DNA of 49,873 nucleotides from an uncultured Clostridium sp. (lineage in GTDB: Bacteria > Bacillota > Clostridia > Lachnospirales > Lachnospiraceae): the NCBI GenBank assembly GCA_947178475.1, contig CAMWYM010000009.1, forward strand, positions 1 through 49,873. Direction: 5' to 3'. Below, piece by piece: positions 7,253-15,452 of this stretch. How positions within the stretch are numbered: position 1 is the stretch's first letter; every line of letters starts with the position of its first letter. The notes below the pieces were generated by a model that was given only the letters and a program-made list of their open reading frames with translations, was not told where the DNA came from and did not search any database. A program made the position numbers and the translations under genes.

Positions 7253-9049
7253 ATGGCAGAATCAATGAAGGGGTTGAAACGGACCCACAGATGTACTGAG
7301 ATAAGTAATAAGAATATAGAAGAAACCGTTACTGTTATGGGCTGGGTACAAAAGAGCCGTAACAAGGGCGGTATTATTTTTGTGGATTTAAGGGATAGGA
7401 GCGGAATTCTGCAGATAATCTTTGAGGAGGACAAATGCGGAGGCGACAATTTTGCCAAGGCAGAAAGGCTGAGAAGTGAGTTTGTGGTTGCGGTTACGGG
7501 TAAGGTTTCCCGACGGGGAGGTGCTGTCAATGAAAACCTTGCCACCGGTGATATTGAGGTGATAGCCAGTGAATTGACGATACTCTCGGAGTCGGATACA
7601 CCGCCGTTTCCCATCGAAGAAAATTCCAAGACAAAGGAAGAGGTACGCCTTAAATACCGTACGCTGGATTTAAGAAGACCAGATTTGCAGCGCAATCTGA
7701 TTCTTAGAAGCAGAGTGGTAAGTACGATTCGCAATTTTTTGGCAGAAGAAGGTTTTTTGGAGATTGAGACACCGATTCTCAATAAGTCAACTCCGGAGGG
7801 AGCCAGAGATTATCTGGTACCAAGCCGTGTGCACCCGGGCAGCTTTTATGCACTTCCACAATCTCCGCAGATTTTTAAGCAGTTGCTTATGGCGGCCGGA
7901 TATGACCGTTATTATCAAGTGGCAAAGTGTTTTCGTGATGAGGATCTGCGTGCTGACCGTCAGCCGGAATTTACGCAGATTGACATGGAGCTTTCTTTTG
8001 TAGATATTGATGATGTTTTGGATGTAAATGAAAGACTGCTGGCAAGAGTTTTTAAGGAGGCAATCGGTGTAGAGGTGCCTCTTCCTATAGAGAGGATGAC
8101 ATGGAAAGAGGCAATGGAGCGTTTTGGCTCAGACAAGCCGGATGTCCGTTTTGGTATGGAGCTTATCAATGTGACGGATATAGTAAAGACCTGTGAGTTT
8201 GTTGTATTTAAGGGCGCTGTTGAGAACGGTGGATCAGTTCGTGGCATCAATGTCAAGGGACAGGGTGCAATGCCGAGAAAGAAAATAGATGCTTTGGTGG
8301 AGTTTGCCAAGGGATATGGTGCAAAGGGACTTGCCTATATTGCGATTCAGGATGACGGCAGTATGAAATCCTCCTTTGCCAAATTTATGAAGGACGAGGA
8401 GATGTCTGCATTAACGGAGGCGTTAGAGGGTGAACCGGGAGATTTGCTATTGTTTGCAGCAGACAGGGATAAAATTGTATATTCGGTGCTTGGCGCATTG
8501 CGATGCCATCTGGCAGAGCAGCTTGAGCTGGTGAATAAAGAGGAATACCGGTTTTTATGGATAACGGAATTTCCAGTGTTTGAGTGGTCGGATGAGGAGG
8601 AGCGTTACACAGCTATGCATCATCCGTTTACCATGCCTATGGAGGAGGATCTGGAGCTTCTGGATACCGATATGGGTAAAGCAAGAGCCAAGGCATATGA
8701 TATTGTGCTAAATGGTGTGGAGCTGGGTGGTGGATCAGTCCGTATTCACCAGCATGACATACAGGAAAAAATGTTTAGGCTTTTGGGAATCAGTGACGAA
8801 GCAGCACGTGACCGATTTGGATTTCTGTTGACTGCATTTCAATACGGGGTACCGCCGCATGCAGGACTGGCATTTGGCCTTGACCGTATGATTATGCTGA
8901 TGACCGGCGCAGATTCTATCCGGGATGTCATTGCGTTCCCTAAAGTGAAGGATGCAAGCTGCCTGATGAGTAATGCACCGGATGTAGTAGACGAGATGCA
9001 GCTGGAAGAGCTCTGTATAAAAGTGGATATTCCTGCTAAGGAGGAATAA
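7253..9049 (+). CDS. aspS: Aspartyl-tRNA synthetase
   Basis: A 598-residue class II synthetase of bacterial type that charges tRNA-Asp in the cytoplasm. Seen: N-terminal OB-fold anticodon-binding domain (about 15-110, VMGWVQKSRNKGGIIFVDLRD), motif 1 after RRPDLQ, motif 2 FRDEDLRADRQPEFTQID, the bacterial insertion (GAD) domain in the middle, and motif 3 GLAFGLDRMIMLMTG near the C-terminus. Length fits the family (about 590). ATG is preceded by TAGGAGGAT. It is flanked by palindromic mobile elements on both sides and appears monocistronic. Whether it is strict for tRNA-Asp or also charges tRNA-Asn cannot be told by eye. Confidence 0.97.
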   Translation: MAESMKGLKRTHRCTEISNKNIEETVTVMGWVQKSRNKGGIIFVDLRDRSGILQIIFEEDKCGGDNFAKAERLRSEFVVAVTGKVSRRGGAVNENLATGDIEVIASELTILSESDTPPFPIEENSKTKEEVRLKYRTLDLRRPDLQRNLILRSRVVSTIRNFLAEEGFLEIETPILNKSTPEGARDYLVPSRVHPGSFYALPQSPQIFKQLLMAAGYDRYYQVAKCFRDEDLRADRQPEFTQIDMELSFVDIDDVLDVNERLLARVFKEAIGVEVPLPIERMTWKEAMERFGSDKPDVRFGMELINVTDIVKTCEFVVFKGAVENGGSVRGINVKGQGAMPRKKIDALVEFAKGYGAKGLAYIAIQDDGSMKSSFAKFMKDEEMSALTEALEGEPGDLLLFAADRDKIVYSVLGALRCHLAEQLELVNKEEYRFLWITEFPVFEWSDEEERYTAMHHPFTMPMEEDLELLDTDMGKARAKAYDIVLNGVELGGGSVRIHQHDIQEKMFRLLGISDEAARDRFGFLLTAFQYGVPPHAGLAFGLDRMIMLMTGADSIRDVIAFPKVKDASCLMSNAPDVVDEMQLEELCIKVDIPAKEE

Positions 9050-9075
9050 ACCATCGGTAGTTTACTATTTTGGGT

Positions 9076-9290
9076 ATTAGGTAATTGTGAAACTCTGTTT
9101 TTATTATCGTTCGTTGTACAATATAGACAAATCACCGCAGGGCACGCTTTTGCTACTTGTCGCACGTAACGGTACATAAGGTGCCAAAATACGGCACCTA
9201 AGTACCGACGGCTCCAAAGTACCCTGCTTGTGATATTGTCTCTATTGTACAACTAAATCTTGAAAATATGGAGTTTCGCAATTACCTAAG
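9076..9290 (+). mobile_element. Palindromic element family B, complete copy (about 213 bp)
   Basis: The ends are TAGGTAATTGTGAAACTC (from 9078) and GAGTTTCGCAATTACCTA (to 9288), inverted copies of each other; if the target is TA, the element proper is GGTAATTG...CAATTACC. Next inward, TTGTACAATATAGACAA on the left pairs with TTGTCTCTATTGTACAA on the right. The middle (9137-9227) is the shared 91-bp core. It lies 28 bases after aspS. There is no coding capacity; size and structure resemble a MITE of a TA-targeting (IS630/Tc1-mariner-type) transposon, which is inference. Confidence 0.85.
9137..9227 (+). repeat. Shared 91-bp structured core (family B, copy near 9.1 kb)
   Basis: It starts GCAGGGCACGCTT and ends GTACCCTGC. 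The central hairpin CGGTACATAAGGTGCC...GGCACCTAAGTACCG (stem arms given separately) pairs perfectly around an AAAATAC loop. It is identical in length to the cores at 6.8 and 19.2 kb. Confidence 0.85.
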
Positions 9291-9320
9291 TTAAAAAACA
9301 TGGATAGAGGAGAATAACAG

Positions 9321-10334
9321 ATGTCAGTACCAGTTAATAAGAATGCTACAAGAAATGCGAAAAAACTGTTAGATTATTTATATGAAGTGGCAGGACAGAA
9401 AATTATTACCGGTCAGCATACACAGACAAAGCCGATGGAGGAGATAGACTATATCAGGGAAGTAACTGGCAAGGAGCCAAAGCTTAGGGGCTTTGAATTG
9501 TTGGCGTATTCTCCTAATATTAACTACGACGATGCCTCAGAACCCTGTTTAACGGAGGTTTATGAGAACAGAGATACGTTGGAAACAGCTTATCAGTGGG
9601 CGCTGAGCAGGCGTCCCGAAGCCGATGGGAAGGATTCCCGGGAACAGAAGGTATCATGGGAATGGATGCCGGACAGGGACGGAATTGTAACCTTTTGTTT
9701 TCATTGGTTTTCACCGGTGGGGGGACGAGACAAATCCTTTTATACAGAGCATACCGAGTTTGATGCGGGGAAGGTATTAGAGAAGGGTACTCCAGAGCAT
9801 ACAGCATTTTTTCAGGATCTGGATGTGATTGCCGAAGAACTAAAGCGGTTTTGCGATGCGGATATTCCGATATTATGGAGACCTTTTCATGAGTCGGAAG
9901 GAACATGGTTTTGGTGGGGAGCAAAGGGTCCGAAGGTTGCCAGTGAATTGTATAAGCTGATGTATAGATACTACACAGAGGTGTATCATTTAGATAATCT
10001 GCTCTGGGTTTATAACTGTCCGGCAGAGGGCGGATATCCCGGAGATGAGTATGTGGATGTGATTTCCTGGGATATTTATCTGCAGCAGTATGAGGAAACT
10101 GATTATCAGGACTATTATGAACGTCTGCTTGAATTGAATACCGGAAATAAGGTTGCAGCTTTGGCGGAAATCGGATATCTGCCGGATATCCGTATTCTGG
10201 AGAAGTCCCATACGCCTTGGGCGTATTATATGACTTGGTCGAAGGAGTTCTGCCTTGGTGAAAAATATAATAAAAAGGATAAACTAGCTGAGACGTATGA
10301 GAGTGAGTATGCAGTGTCTATGCAGCCACAATAA
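9321..10334 (+). CDS. GH26 family glycoside hydrolase, beta-mannanase-like, cytoplasmic
   Basis: A 337-residue single-domain protein. The GH26 hallmarks are visible: KIITGQHTQT near the start, FCFHWFSP, the acid/base region WRPFHE with E191, WFWWG right after it, and the probable nucleophile E283 in ALAEIGYLPD. Known family activity is hydrolysis of beta-1,4-mannans or related glycans. There is no signal peptide, membrane anchor or carbohydrate-binding module, so it probably acts inside the cell on imported oligosaccharides. No transporter or phosphorylase neighbours are present, which is unusual for a mannan-use gene. It sits just downstream of a family B element. ATG follows TAGAGGAGAATAAC. 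Confidence 0.88.
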   Translation: MSVPVNKNATRNAKKLLDYLYEVAGQKIITGQHTQTKPMEEIDYIREVTGKEPKLRGFELLAYSPNINYDDASEPCLTEVYENRDTLETAYQWALSRRPEADGKDSREQKVSWEWMPDRDGIVTFCFHWFSPVGGRDKSFYTEHTEFDAGKVLEKGTPEHTAFFQDLDVIAEELKRFCDADIPILWRPFHESEGTWFWWGAKGPKVASELYKLMYRYYTEVYHLDNLLWVYNCPAEGGYPGDEYVDVISWDIYLQQYEETDYQDYYERLLELNTGNKVAALAEIGYLPDIRILEKSHTPWAYYMTWSKEFCLGEKYNKKDKLAETYESEYAVSMQPQ

Positions 10335-10392
10335 TTTGTCAGTGTCGGTAAGAATCCAGAGGTTTAGAGAATCGAGGGGGTGAAATAGGCAG

Positions 10393-10956
10393 ATGAGGTT
10401 TGTTCGGATAGAAAAGAGAGAGCCGGGAAAATTTATTAACCGGTATGACATAACCTACGAAACGGTTGACCATAAGGAAAAAGTATATGAGATGATAAGC
10501 CGCAGCAGGGAGCTGAAGACCAGAGAGGATCTGGCGGATCATCCGGCAGATTCAGTGGTGTTAATTATGCATGATGAAACAGGGGACAGACTGCTGTTAA
10601 ATCGTGAATATCGTATGGCATGCGGCGATTTTGTATTTAATTTTCCGGCAGGACTTATCGACCCCGGTGAGGAATTTAAGGAGAGTGCAAGGAGAGAGCT
10701 AAAAGAGGAAACCGGTCTTGACTTGATACGAATTGATGATGTGTTGGGAGAGAGCTTTTCAGCCATCGGATTTTCCAATGAGAAAAATATCTGCGTGGTG
10801 GGAGTTGCAAAGGGAGATTTTGCTCCCAGTAGCTCTACTGTGGAGGAGATTGAGGCAGGCTGGTATACAAGGGCAGAGGTAAGGGAATTATTAAAGAAAG
10901 AATATTTTGCTGCGCGTACCCAGTCCTACTGTTATTTATGGAGTAAGGAAGGATAG
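10393..10956 (+). CDS. NUDIX hydrolase, ADP-ribose pyrophosphatase-like
   Basis: A 187-residue protein whose centre holds a full NUDIX box: G-x5-E-x7-REL-x-EE-x-G, read as GLIDPGEEFKES then RRELKEETGLDL. The LNREYRMACGDFVFNFPAG segment before it resembles ADP-ribose/ADP-sugar pyrophosphatases of the NudF group. The expected reaction is cleavage of a nucleoside diphosphate linked to another moiety (for example ADP-ribose to AMP and ribose 5-phosphate). It lies between the GH26 gene and the flavoprotein gene, same strand, with short gaps; co-transcription is likely but a functional link is not shown. Start chosen at ATG after GAGGGGGTGAAA. Confidence 0.88.
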   Translation: MRFVRIEKREPGKFINRYDITYETVDHKEKVYEMISRSRELKTREDLADHPADSVVLIMHDETGDRLLLNREYRMACGDFVFNFPAGLIDPGEEFKESARRELKEETGLDLIRIDDVLGESFSAIGFSNEKNICVVGVAKGDFAPSSSTVEEIEAGWYTRAEVRELLKKEYFAARTQSYCYLWSKEG

Positions 10957-11026
10957 AATGCAGTGGTGGATTTACAGGGGCTTTATAATCACCTAAATAT
11001 TTTGAGAAAGTGAGGAATCAGATGTT

Positions 11027-12187
11027 ATGACGAAGAGTAATGTTACTGCCGATATTTTCTATGTGGGGGCCAATGATAAGGACCTGGATTTGTTTGAGGG
11101 ACAGTATGTTGTTCCTAAGGGAGTATCCTATAATTCCTATGTGATTATGGATGAGAAAATTGCCATCATGGATATGGTAGATCAGCGAAAGGCAGCCGAC
11201 TGGTTTGTGAATCTGGAAAGTGTATTGGGAGAGCGGAAGCCGGATTATCTGGTTGTTTCTCATTTAGAGCCGGACCATTCAGCAAATCTTCAGGAGGTAC
11301 TGGCGAAATATCCGGATATTCAGGTGGTGTCTAATGCTAAATTACTTGGCATGCTGCCGCAATTTTTTGATGTGGATTTGACCGAACGTAGTATTACCGT
11401 GAAAGAGGGAGATACTTTGGAGCTTGGCAGGCATACACTTCACTTTGTAATGGCGCCTATGGTGCATTGGCCGGAGGTTATGGTGACCTATGATTCCACT
11501 GATAAGATTCTGTTTTCAGCGGATGGTTTTGGGAAATTTGGTGCTCTGGATGAAGAGGAGGAATGGGCTGATGAAGCGAGAAGATATTATTTTAACATTG
11601 TGGGTAAGTACGGAATGCCGGTACAGACCTTGTTAAAGAAAGCTTCGTCACTGGATATACAGATAATCTGTCCGCTTCACGGACCGGTTTTGTCAGAGAA
11701 TTTGGATTATTATCTGGATAAATATCAGACATGGAGCAGCTATAAGCCGGAAAAAGAGGGAGTATTTATTGCGTTCTCCTCTTTACATGGCAATACGGCT
11801 ATGGCAGCAAGAAAGCTGGCAGAGCAGCTGCAGGCAAAAGGGGTAGAGAAGGTAGTAGTAGCGGATCTGGCAAGAGAGGATATGGCGGAGTGTGTAGCAA
11901 ATGCATTTTGCTATGACCGCTTGGTGGTGGCAGCACCCACGTATGACGGCGGTTTGATGCCGGTAATGGAGGATTTTCTTTATCATCTGAAGATGAAAGC
12001 ATATCAGAATCGTAAGGTAGCAATTATGGAAAACGGTTCATGGGCTCCGATGTCAGGTAAATTGATGAAGGAAGCATTTGATAAAATGAAAGACATTACG
12101 GTTTTAGAGGATATGATTACTATACGTTCCACAGTGAAGGAAGAGGATATCAACAATATAGAGAGGCTGGCACAGAAGCTGGTATAA
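11027..12187 (+). CDS. FprA-type flavodiiron protein (O2/NO reductase)
   Basis: A 386-residue two-domain enzyme. The metallo-beta-lactamase-like N-terminal domain holds the diiron ligands in HLEPDHSANL and further histidines in VHWPE and LHGPV; the C-terminal flavodoxin domain (from about residue 245) begins VFIAFSSLHGNTAMAA. Such proteins reduce oxygen to water or NO to N2O with electrons from rubredoxin and protect anaerobes from oxidative and nitrosative stress. No rubredoxin domain is fused and no rubredoxin gene is adjacent. Length matches the short (FprA) class. The start ATG is right after a weak site GAGGAATCAGATGTT. Confidence 0.95.
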   Translation: MTKSNVTADIFYVGANDKDLDLFEGQYVVPKGVSYNSYVIMDEKIAIMDMVDQRKAADWFVNLESVLGERKPDYLVVSHLEPDHSANLQEVLAKYPDIQVVSNAKLLGMLPQFFDVDLTERSITVKEGDTLELGRHTLHFVMAPMVHWPEVMVTYDSTDKILFSADGFGKFGALDEEEEWADEARRYYFNIVGKYGMPVQTLLKKASSLDIQIICPLHGPVLSENLDYYLDKYQTWSSYKPEKEGVFIAFSSLHGNTAMAARKLAEQLQAKGVEKVVVADLAREDMAECVANAFCYDRLVVAAPTYDGGLMPVMEDFLYHLKMKAYQNRKVAIMENGSWAPMSGKLMKEAFDKMKDITVLEDMITIRSTVKEEDINNIERLAQKLV

Positions 12188-12231
12188 CAGGTGTTTAGGT
12201 GGTAAAGCGTTGATATTGTTTTGACAAAATA

Positions 12232-12260
12232 AGAAGCGAAGGAGATAATCCTTCGCTTCT
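12232..12260. terminator. Hairpin downstream of the flavodiiron gene
   Basis: AGAAGCGAAGGA pairs with TCCTTCGCTTCT over a five-base loop. The following bases are ATTAATG, not a strong T-run. Probably ends the GH26-NUDIX-fprA transcript. From here to the next gene at 12474 only two small hairpins are seen. Confidence 0.55.
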
Positions 12261-12437
12261 ATTAATGAGGGGGAGAATTTTGAGTACGGTGTTGCTGTAC
12301 TCAATATGAAAAGTTCTTACAATGCATAGTATAGTGAAAAGTTGTGAAAATTGCGTGTCCTTATTGTTTCAAAATTGTGAAGATTTTTTAAATAAAAACT
12401 TAAACCTGGCATTTTAAATTGCTGCTTACATGTAAAT

Positions 12438-12466
12438 GGCACACGAACCAAGAGGGTTCGTGTGCC
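12438..12466 (-). terminator. Hairpin terminator after the small sigma-D gene
   Basis: GGCACACGAACC pairs perfectly with GGTTCGTGTGCC over five bases, a few bases beyond the stop of the minus-strand 82-codon gene. On the minus strand the stem is followed by ATTTACA, a weak T-rich tail. Confidence 0.6.
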
Positions 12467-12473
12467 GTCACGG

Positions 12474-12722
12474 TCACATAGCTCTATTGAAGCTGCTGAC
12501 ATATCCAACGACTGGTTTTGCATCCTTGCCATAACAGCCGGGGTCATATAAAGCGAACGGATCATCAACGTTGTTGCAAGCTGTTTGAAAAAGGGATTCA
12601 AAGGTTATAGGTTTCTTTGCTCTTTTTTCGGGTTGCTGTTCGCGTTTGCGATGATTATACTTTGGGGTAGCCAGTACGGCGAGTACCGGACTGACAACCT
12701 GATGATAGGTTTTTGCATTCAT
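12474..12722 (-). CDS. Small unknown protein behind a sigma-D-like promoter
   Basis: An 82-residue basic protein (MNAKTYHQVVSPVLAVLATP at the start), with no membrane segment or domain that I recognise. Support for it being real: a strong ribosome site AAGGAGGAG placed eight or so bases before ATG, a sigma-D-like promoter upstream, and a good hairpin just after the stop. It has a basic central part (NHRKREQQPEKRAKKP) and a possible Cys pair later. It follows the 210-residue unknown protein on the same strand and has the same promoter type, so a role linked to motility or a motility-phase product is suggested. No function is claimed. Confidence 0.65.
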   Translation of the reverse strand: MNAKTYHQVVSPVLAVLATPKYNHRKREQQPEKRAKKPITFESLFQTACNNVDDPFALYDPGCYGKDAKPVVGYVSSFNRAM

Positions 12723-12834
12723 GGTAATCTCCTCCTTGAAATTACGTTAGAATGCCATTCGCTTCAATGAGCTAATATATGTGTTTGTGGTGAAGCACTG
12801 AGGCCTCTTGAAGAAATATTTCTTTCTACTATAT

Positions 12835-12862
12835 ATATCGGATAAAAAACTGCCATTGATTA
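12835..12862 (-). promoter_or_regulatory. Sigma-D (FliA-type) promoter for the small unknown gene
   Basis: On the minus strand TAAT, 16 bases, then TCCGATAT, one base from the sigma-D minus-10 consensus GCCGATAT, with one mismatch from TAAA in the minus-35. The minus-35 lies inside the terminator stem of the gene upstream. Confidence 0.55.
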
Positions 12863-12900
12863 CCCCTAATCCGCTGAATTATAGGTAAATCAATGGCAGT
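12843..12900 (-). terminator. Rho-independent terminator of the 210-residue gene
   Basis: On the minus strand ACTGCCATTGATTTACC pairs with GGTAATCAATGGCAGT and is followed by TTTTTTA, a classical intrinsic terminator about 60 bases beyond the stop codon. Confidence 0.85.
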
Positions 12901-12959
12901 CCTTAAATGCTTGTGTACACTAGATATAGTCACAAAGATATTATTCTGTTTGGAAACAA

Positions 12960-13592
12960 TTATGCCTCTGTGCCGTTAGCTTCTTTGATCCACTGATCAA
13001 AGCCCTTCATAACAGCATCATGTGTCTGTTGAGAAATTTCTGGAAGATCTCCTCCCCAGAGCTTAGCAGCTTGCTTGAAGCCTTTTTCTACTGCTTTGCG
13101 AAGCTCCTCTGCCTTGCTTGCATCTCCGCCGCTTAATGCCTTGGCAAAATCCAAAATACGTTCAGAGGTCTGCTTAACACCCCAGTATCCGTCTTCTGAA
13201 ATATCCTCTGCAGCCTGCTTAGCTGTTGCCTCGTCAACAGTGATGCTTCCGTCTAAGATGCCCTGTCTGAACTGGCTCCACATACTTGCGTTGTTAGCAG
13301 CCTTGCCCTGCTTGGTAATTAACTGCTCAACAATTCCTTTCAACTGGGAAAGTCTTGCATCAGCATCAGCCTTAAGCTGTGCAATCATTGCGCTGTTAGT
13401 TTTACCGCTCTTCTTAGAAGATGAGGTGCTGTTCTTTGATGGCTCATATACAACGCCTGTATCCTTTGCTGTGTCCTTTGCTTCTGTAGCAGCTGTCTCT
13501 GAAGTCTTTGCCTCCGTGCTCTGACTGTTTCCCTTAATCTGTGAGACTAAATCACTTGTGTATGTACTACTTCCTACATTACCTACTGCCAT
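12960..13592 (-). CDS. Unknown protein with sigma-D-like promoter
   Basis: A 210-residue protein without a signal peptide. Residues 1-75 are low-complexity (Ser, Thr, Ala, Lys); residues 75-210 look folded and helical, with YWGVKQTSERILDFAKALSGGD, KAVEKGFKQA and a C-terminal DAVMKGFDQWIKE. I have an impression of a conserved C-terminal module in motile bacteria but cannot name it. The start follows AAGGAGGG at good spacing. The promoter is a near-perfect sigma-D site, and a strong terminator follows, so it is a single-gene transcript of the motility regulon (inference). Candidates are a flagellar accessory or secreted late-class protein. Confidence 0.85.
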   Translation of the reverse strand: MAVGNVGSSTYTSDLVSQIKGNSQSTEAKTSETAATEAKDTAKDTGVVYEPSKNSTSSSKKSGKTNSAMIAQLKADADARLSQLKGIVEQLITKQGKAANNASMWSQFRQGILDGSITVDEATAKQAAEDISEDGYWGVKQTSERILDFAKALSGGDASKAEELRKAVEKGFKQAAKLWGGDLPEISQQTHDAVMKGFDQWIKEANGTEA

Positions 13593-13666
13593 AATATACC
13601 CTCCTTGGTTAATAATATTTGTAACCGCAGGACTTAAATTCAGTCACTTGACGGTTTCTATGTATG

Positions 13667-13694
13667 TTATCGACATATAGATAATATTACTTTA
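13667..13694 (-). promoter_or_regulatory. Sigma-D (FliA-type) promoter for the 210-residue unknown gene
   Basis: On the minus strand TAAA (13691-13694), 16 bases, GTCGATAA (13667-13674). Consensus for Gram-positive sigma-D is TAAA, 14-16 bases, GCCGATAT. It lies about 75 bases before the start codon. Confidence 0.7.
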
Positions 13695-13748
13695 TAGCAA
13701 ATTAGAAAAAAATTCAATATTTTTTTGACTGGAATCAAGTTCAATCTG

Positions 13749-13757
13749 TGGTATAAT
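13749..13757 (+). promoter_or_regulatory. Extended minus-10 promoter of ispE
   Basis: TGGTATAAT gives an extended minus-10, 60 bases before the ispE start. A TTGACT lies 21 bases upstream of the hexamer, too far for a normal minus-35. Confidence 0.5.
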
Positions 13758-13816
13758 ATTTGCATAAAGTATTATTTTGAGTAATCAAAAGAGCAGCTAT
13801 AGGAAGGAGCAGTTGG

Positions 13817-14713
13817 ATGGGGGACATGGTACGATTAAGAGCTTATGCAAAGATAAATCTTGGCTTGGATGTGGTGAGAAAGAGAGAGGACGGCTATCAT
13901 GAGGTGCGGATGATTATGCAGACAATTAAGCTCTTTGATAAATTGTCATTGAGGATAATCGATGAAGATGTAATTCGAATGAAGACTAATCTTGGATTTT
14001 TACCGGTAAATGAAAATAATCTGGTGTATAAGGCGATAAAACTTTTAAAGGACACATATCATGTAGATAAAGGAATGGAGATTGATTTATATAAATGTAT
14101 TCCTGTGGCTGCAGGATTGGCGGGAGGCAGTAGCGATTGTGCAGCGGCACTGGTGGGTGCTTCCAAACTGTTTGGGCTTGGTCTGGATAAGGAGGAATTG
14201 ATGAAGGAGGGAGTCAAATTAGGGGCGGATGTTCCCTATTGCATACTCCGTGGAACAGCTCTTTCGGAAGGGATTGGTGAGGTGCTGACTCCTCTTCCAC
14301 CTATACCGGAGTGCTATGTTTTAATTGCAAAGCCACCTATTTCCGTTTCTACCAAATTTGTATATGAGCATTTAGATGCCCAGGGTTTAACGGTGCATCC
14401 AGATATTGACGGTATGGTAAAAGCCATTCGTGAAGGAAGTCTTTCCGGTATTGCAAAGCGCATGGAAAATGTGCTGGAAACGGTTACCATTCCGGAATAT
14501 CCGGTAATTGACGAGATTAAGAAGTGTATGTTTGAATGCGGAACGCTCAATGCCATGATGAGCGGTTCCGGACCTACGGTATTCGGACTTTTTGACAGCG
14601 AGGAAGAGGCATGGAAAGCAAAGGATCTGATACGGGAGAGAAAGCTGGCAAATCAGGTTTATGTGATACAGCCGTTTAATCAGGCTGAGGAACAGGAGGA
14701 TGCATGGAACTGA
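13817..14713 (+). CDS. ispE: 4-diphosphocytidyl-2-C-methyl-D-erythritol kinase
   Basis: A 298-residue GHMP kinase of the non-mevalonate isoprenoid (MEP) pathway that phosphorylates the 2-hydroxyl of CDP-methylerythritol. Seen: the N-terminal AYAKINLGLDVV motif, the ATP-binding glycine-rich segment PVAAGLAGGSSDCAAAL, and the GHMP C-terminal motif MMSGSGPTVFGLF. Length is normal (about 285-300). The ATG is preceded by AGGAAGGAG. Its last ten bases overlap the start of the GntR regulator, so the two are translationally coupled, a pairing with no obvious biochemical reason. Confidence 0.96.
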   Translation: MGDMVRLRAYAKINLGLDVVRKREDGYHEVRMIMQTIKLFDKLSLRIIDEDVIRMKTNLGFLPVNENNLVYKAIKLLKDTYHVDKGMEIDLYKCIPVAAGLAGGSSDCAAALVGASKLFGLGLDKEELMKEGVKLGADVPYCILRGTALSEGIGEVLTPLPPIPECYVLIAKPPISVSTKFVYEHLDAQGLTVHPDIDGMVKAIREGSLSGIAKRMENVLETVTIPEYPVIDEIKKCMFECGTLNAMMSGSGPTVFGLFDSEEEAWKAKDLIRERKLANQVYVIQPFNQAEEQEDAWN

Positions 14714-15384
14714 GGTATGACGGAAAAAACGAATATTTACCGCTTCGTGATGTGGTGTTTAATGCCTTGCGGCAATCCATTATCACAGGAGAAATGTCAC
14801 CGGGGGAACGGTTGATGGAGATTAAGCTTGCCAATAAGCTGGGGGTAAGCAGGACTCCTGTTCGGGAGGCAATTCGTATGCTAGAGCTGGAAGGACTTGT
14901 TGTCATGGTTCCCAGAAAGGGTGCGGAGGTGGCTCGGATTACCGAAAAGGATTTGCGGGATGCGCTAGAGGTGAGAACGGCCATTGAGGAGCTGTCGGTG
15001 GAGCTTGCCTGTGCCAGAATTACTGAGGAGGGCAAGGAGAAATTAAAGCAGGCATGTAATGAGTTTAAGGAGGCAATTGCCACTAAGCATGTGCAGAATA
15101 TTGTGGATGGAGATGTGAAATTTCATGATGTGATTTTTGCAATTTCACAGAACCAGCGATTGATTGGAATCGCACACAATCTTCGGGAGCAGGTGTACCG
15201 TTACCGAGTGGAATATGTGAAGGATTTTTCTTACCATGATGTTTTGGTACAGGAGCATTATGACATTACCAATGCCATTTTGACAAATGATGTGAAAACA
15301 GCAAAGGAAATCATGAGAAAGCATTTATACAATCAGGAATTGATTGTAATCAAAAATCTTAAGGACAGTCTCGTTGAAATATAG
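14704..15384 (+). CDS. GntR-family transcriptional regulator (FCD/FadR subfamily)
   Basis: A 226-residue regulator: winged helix-turn-helix at about 15-75 (ITGEMSPGERLMEIKLANKL split over GERLMEIKLANKLGVSRTP and VREAIRMLELEGLV) and an all-helical FCD ligand domain at about 85-215 with metal-type acidic and histidine residues (VHDVIFAI context KFHDVIFAIS, HYDITNAI, MRKHLYNQE). The N-terminal leader is longer than usual. The effector, by family, would be a small carboxylate. It overlaps ispE by ten bases and is followed by a strong terminator. Confidence 0.92.
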   Translation: MELRYDGKNEYLPLRDVVFNALRQSIITGEMSPGERLMEIKLANKLGVSRTPVREAIRMLELEGLVVMVPRKGAEVARITEKDLRDALEVRTAIEELSVELACARITEEGKEKLKQACNEFKEAIATKHVQNIVDGDVKFHDVIFAISQNQRLIGIAHNLREQVYRYRVEYVKDFSYHDVLVQEHYDITNAILTNDVKTAKEIMRKHLYNQELIVIKNLKDSLVEI

Positions 15385-15399
15385 AGAATAAAAAGTAAG

Positions 15400-15450
15400 A
15401 ACCTCACACATACTATCTGATATATCCAGTATGTGTGAGGTTTTTATTTT
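15400..15450 (+). terminator. Intrinsic terminator between the GntR gene and gerAA
   Basis: AACCTCACACATACT pairs with AGTATGTGTGAGGTT around 14 bases and runs into TTTTATTTTTT. The T-run ends two bases before the gerAA ATG, leaving no room for a normal leader; the 3' arm GTGAGG is the only ribosome-site candidate for gerAA. Confidence 0.9.
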
Positions 15451-15452
15451 TT

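Noticed and set aside
8839..9252. Open frame of 137 codons on the minus strand over the aspS end and family B element
   Set aside because: Shadow of aspS and of the palindromic repeat; no start signals.
12188..12473. tRNA or small RNA gene in the gap after the flavodiiron gene
   Set aside because: Only simple hairpins are present; no cloverleaf, no T-arm GTTCRA pattern and no promoter-terminator unit could be made out.
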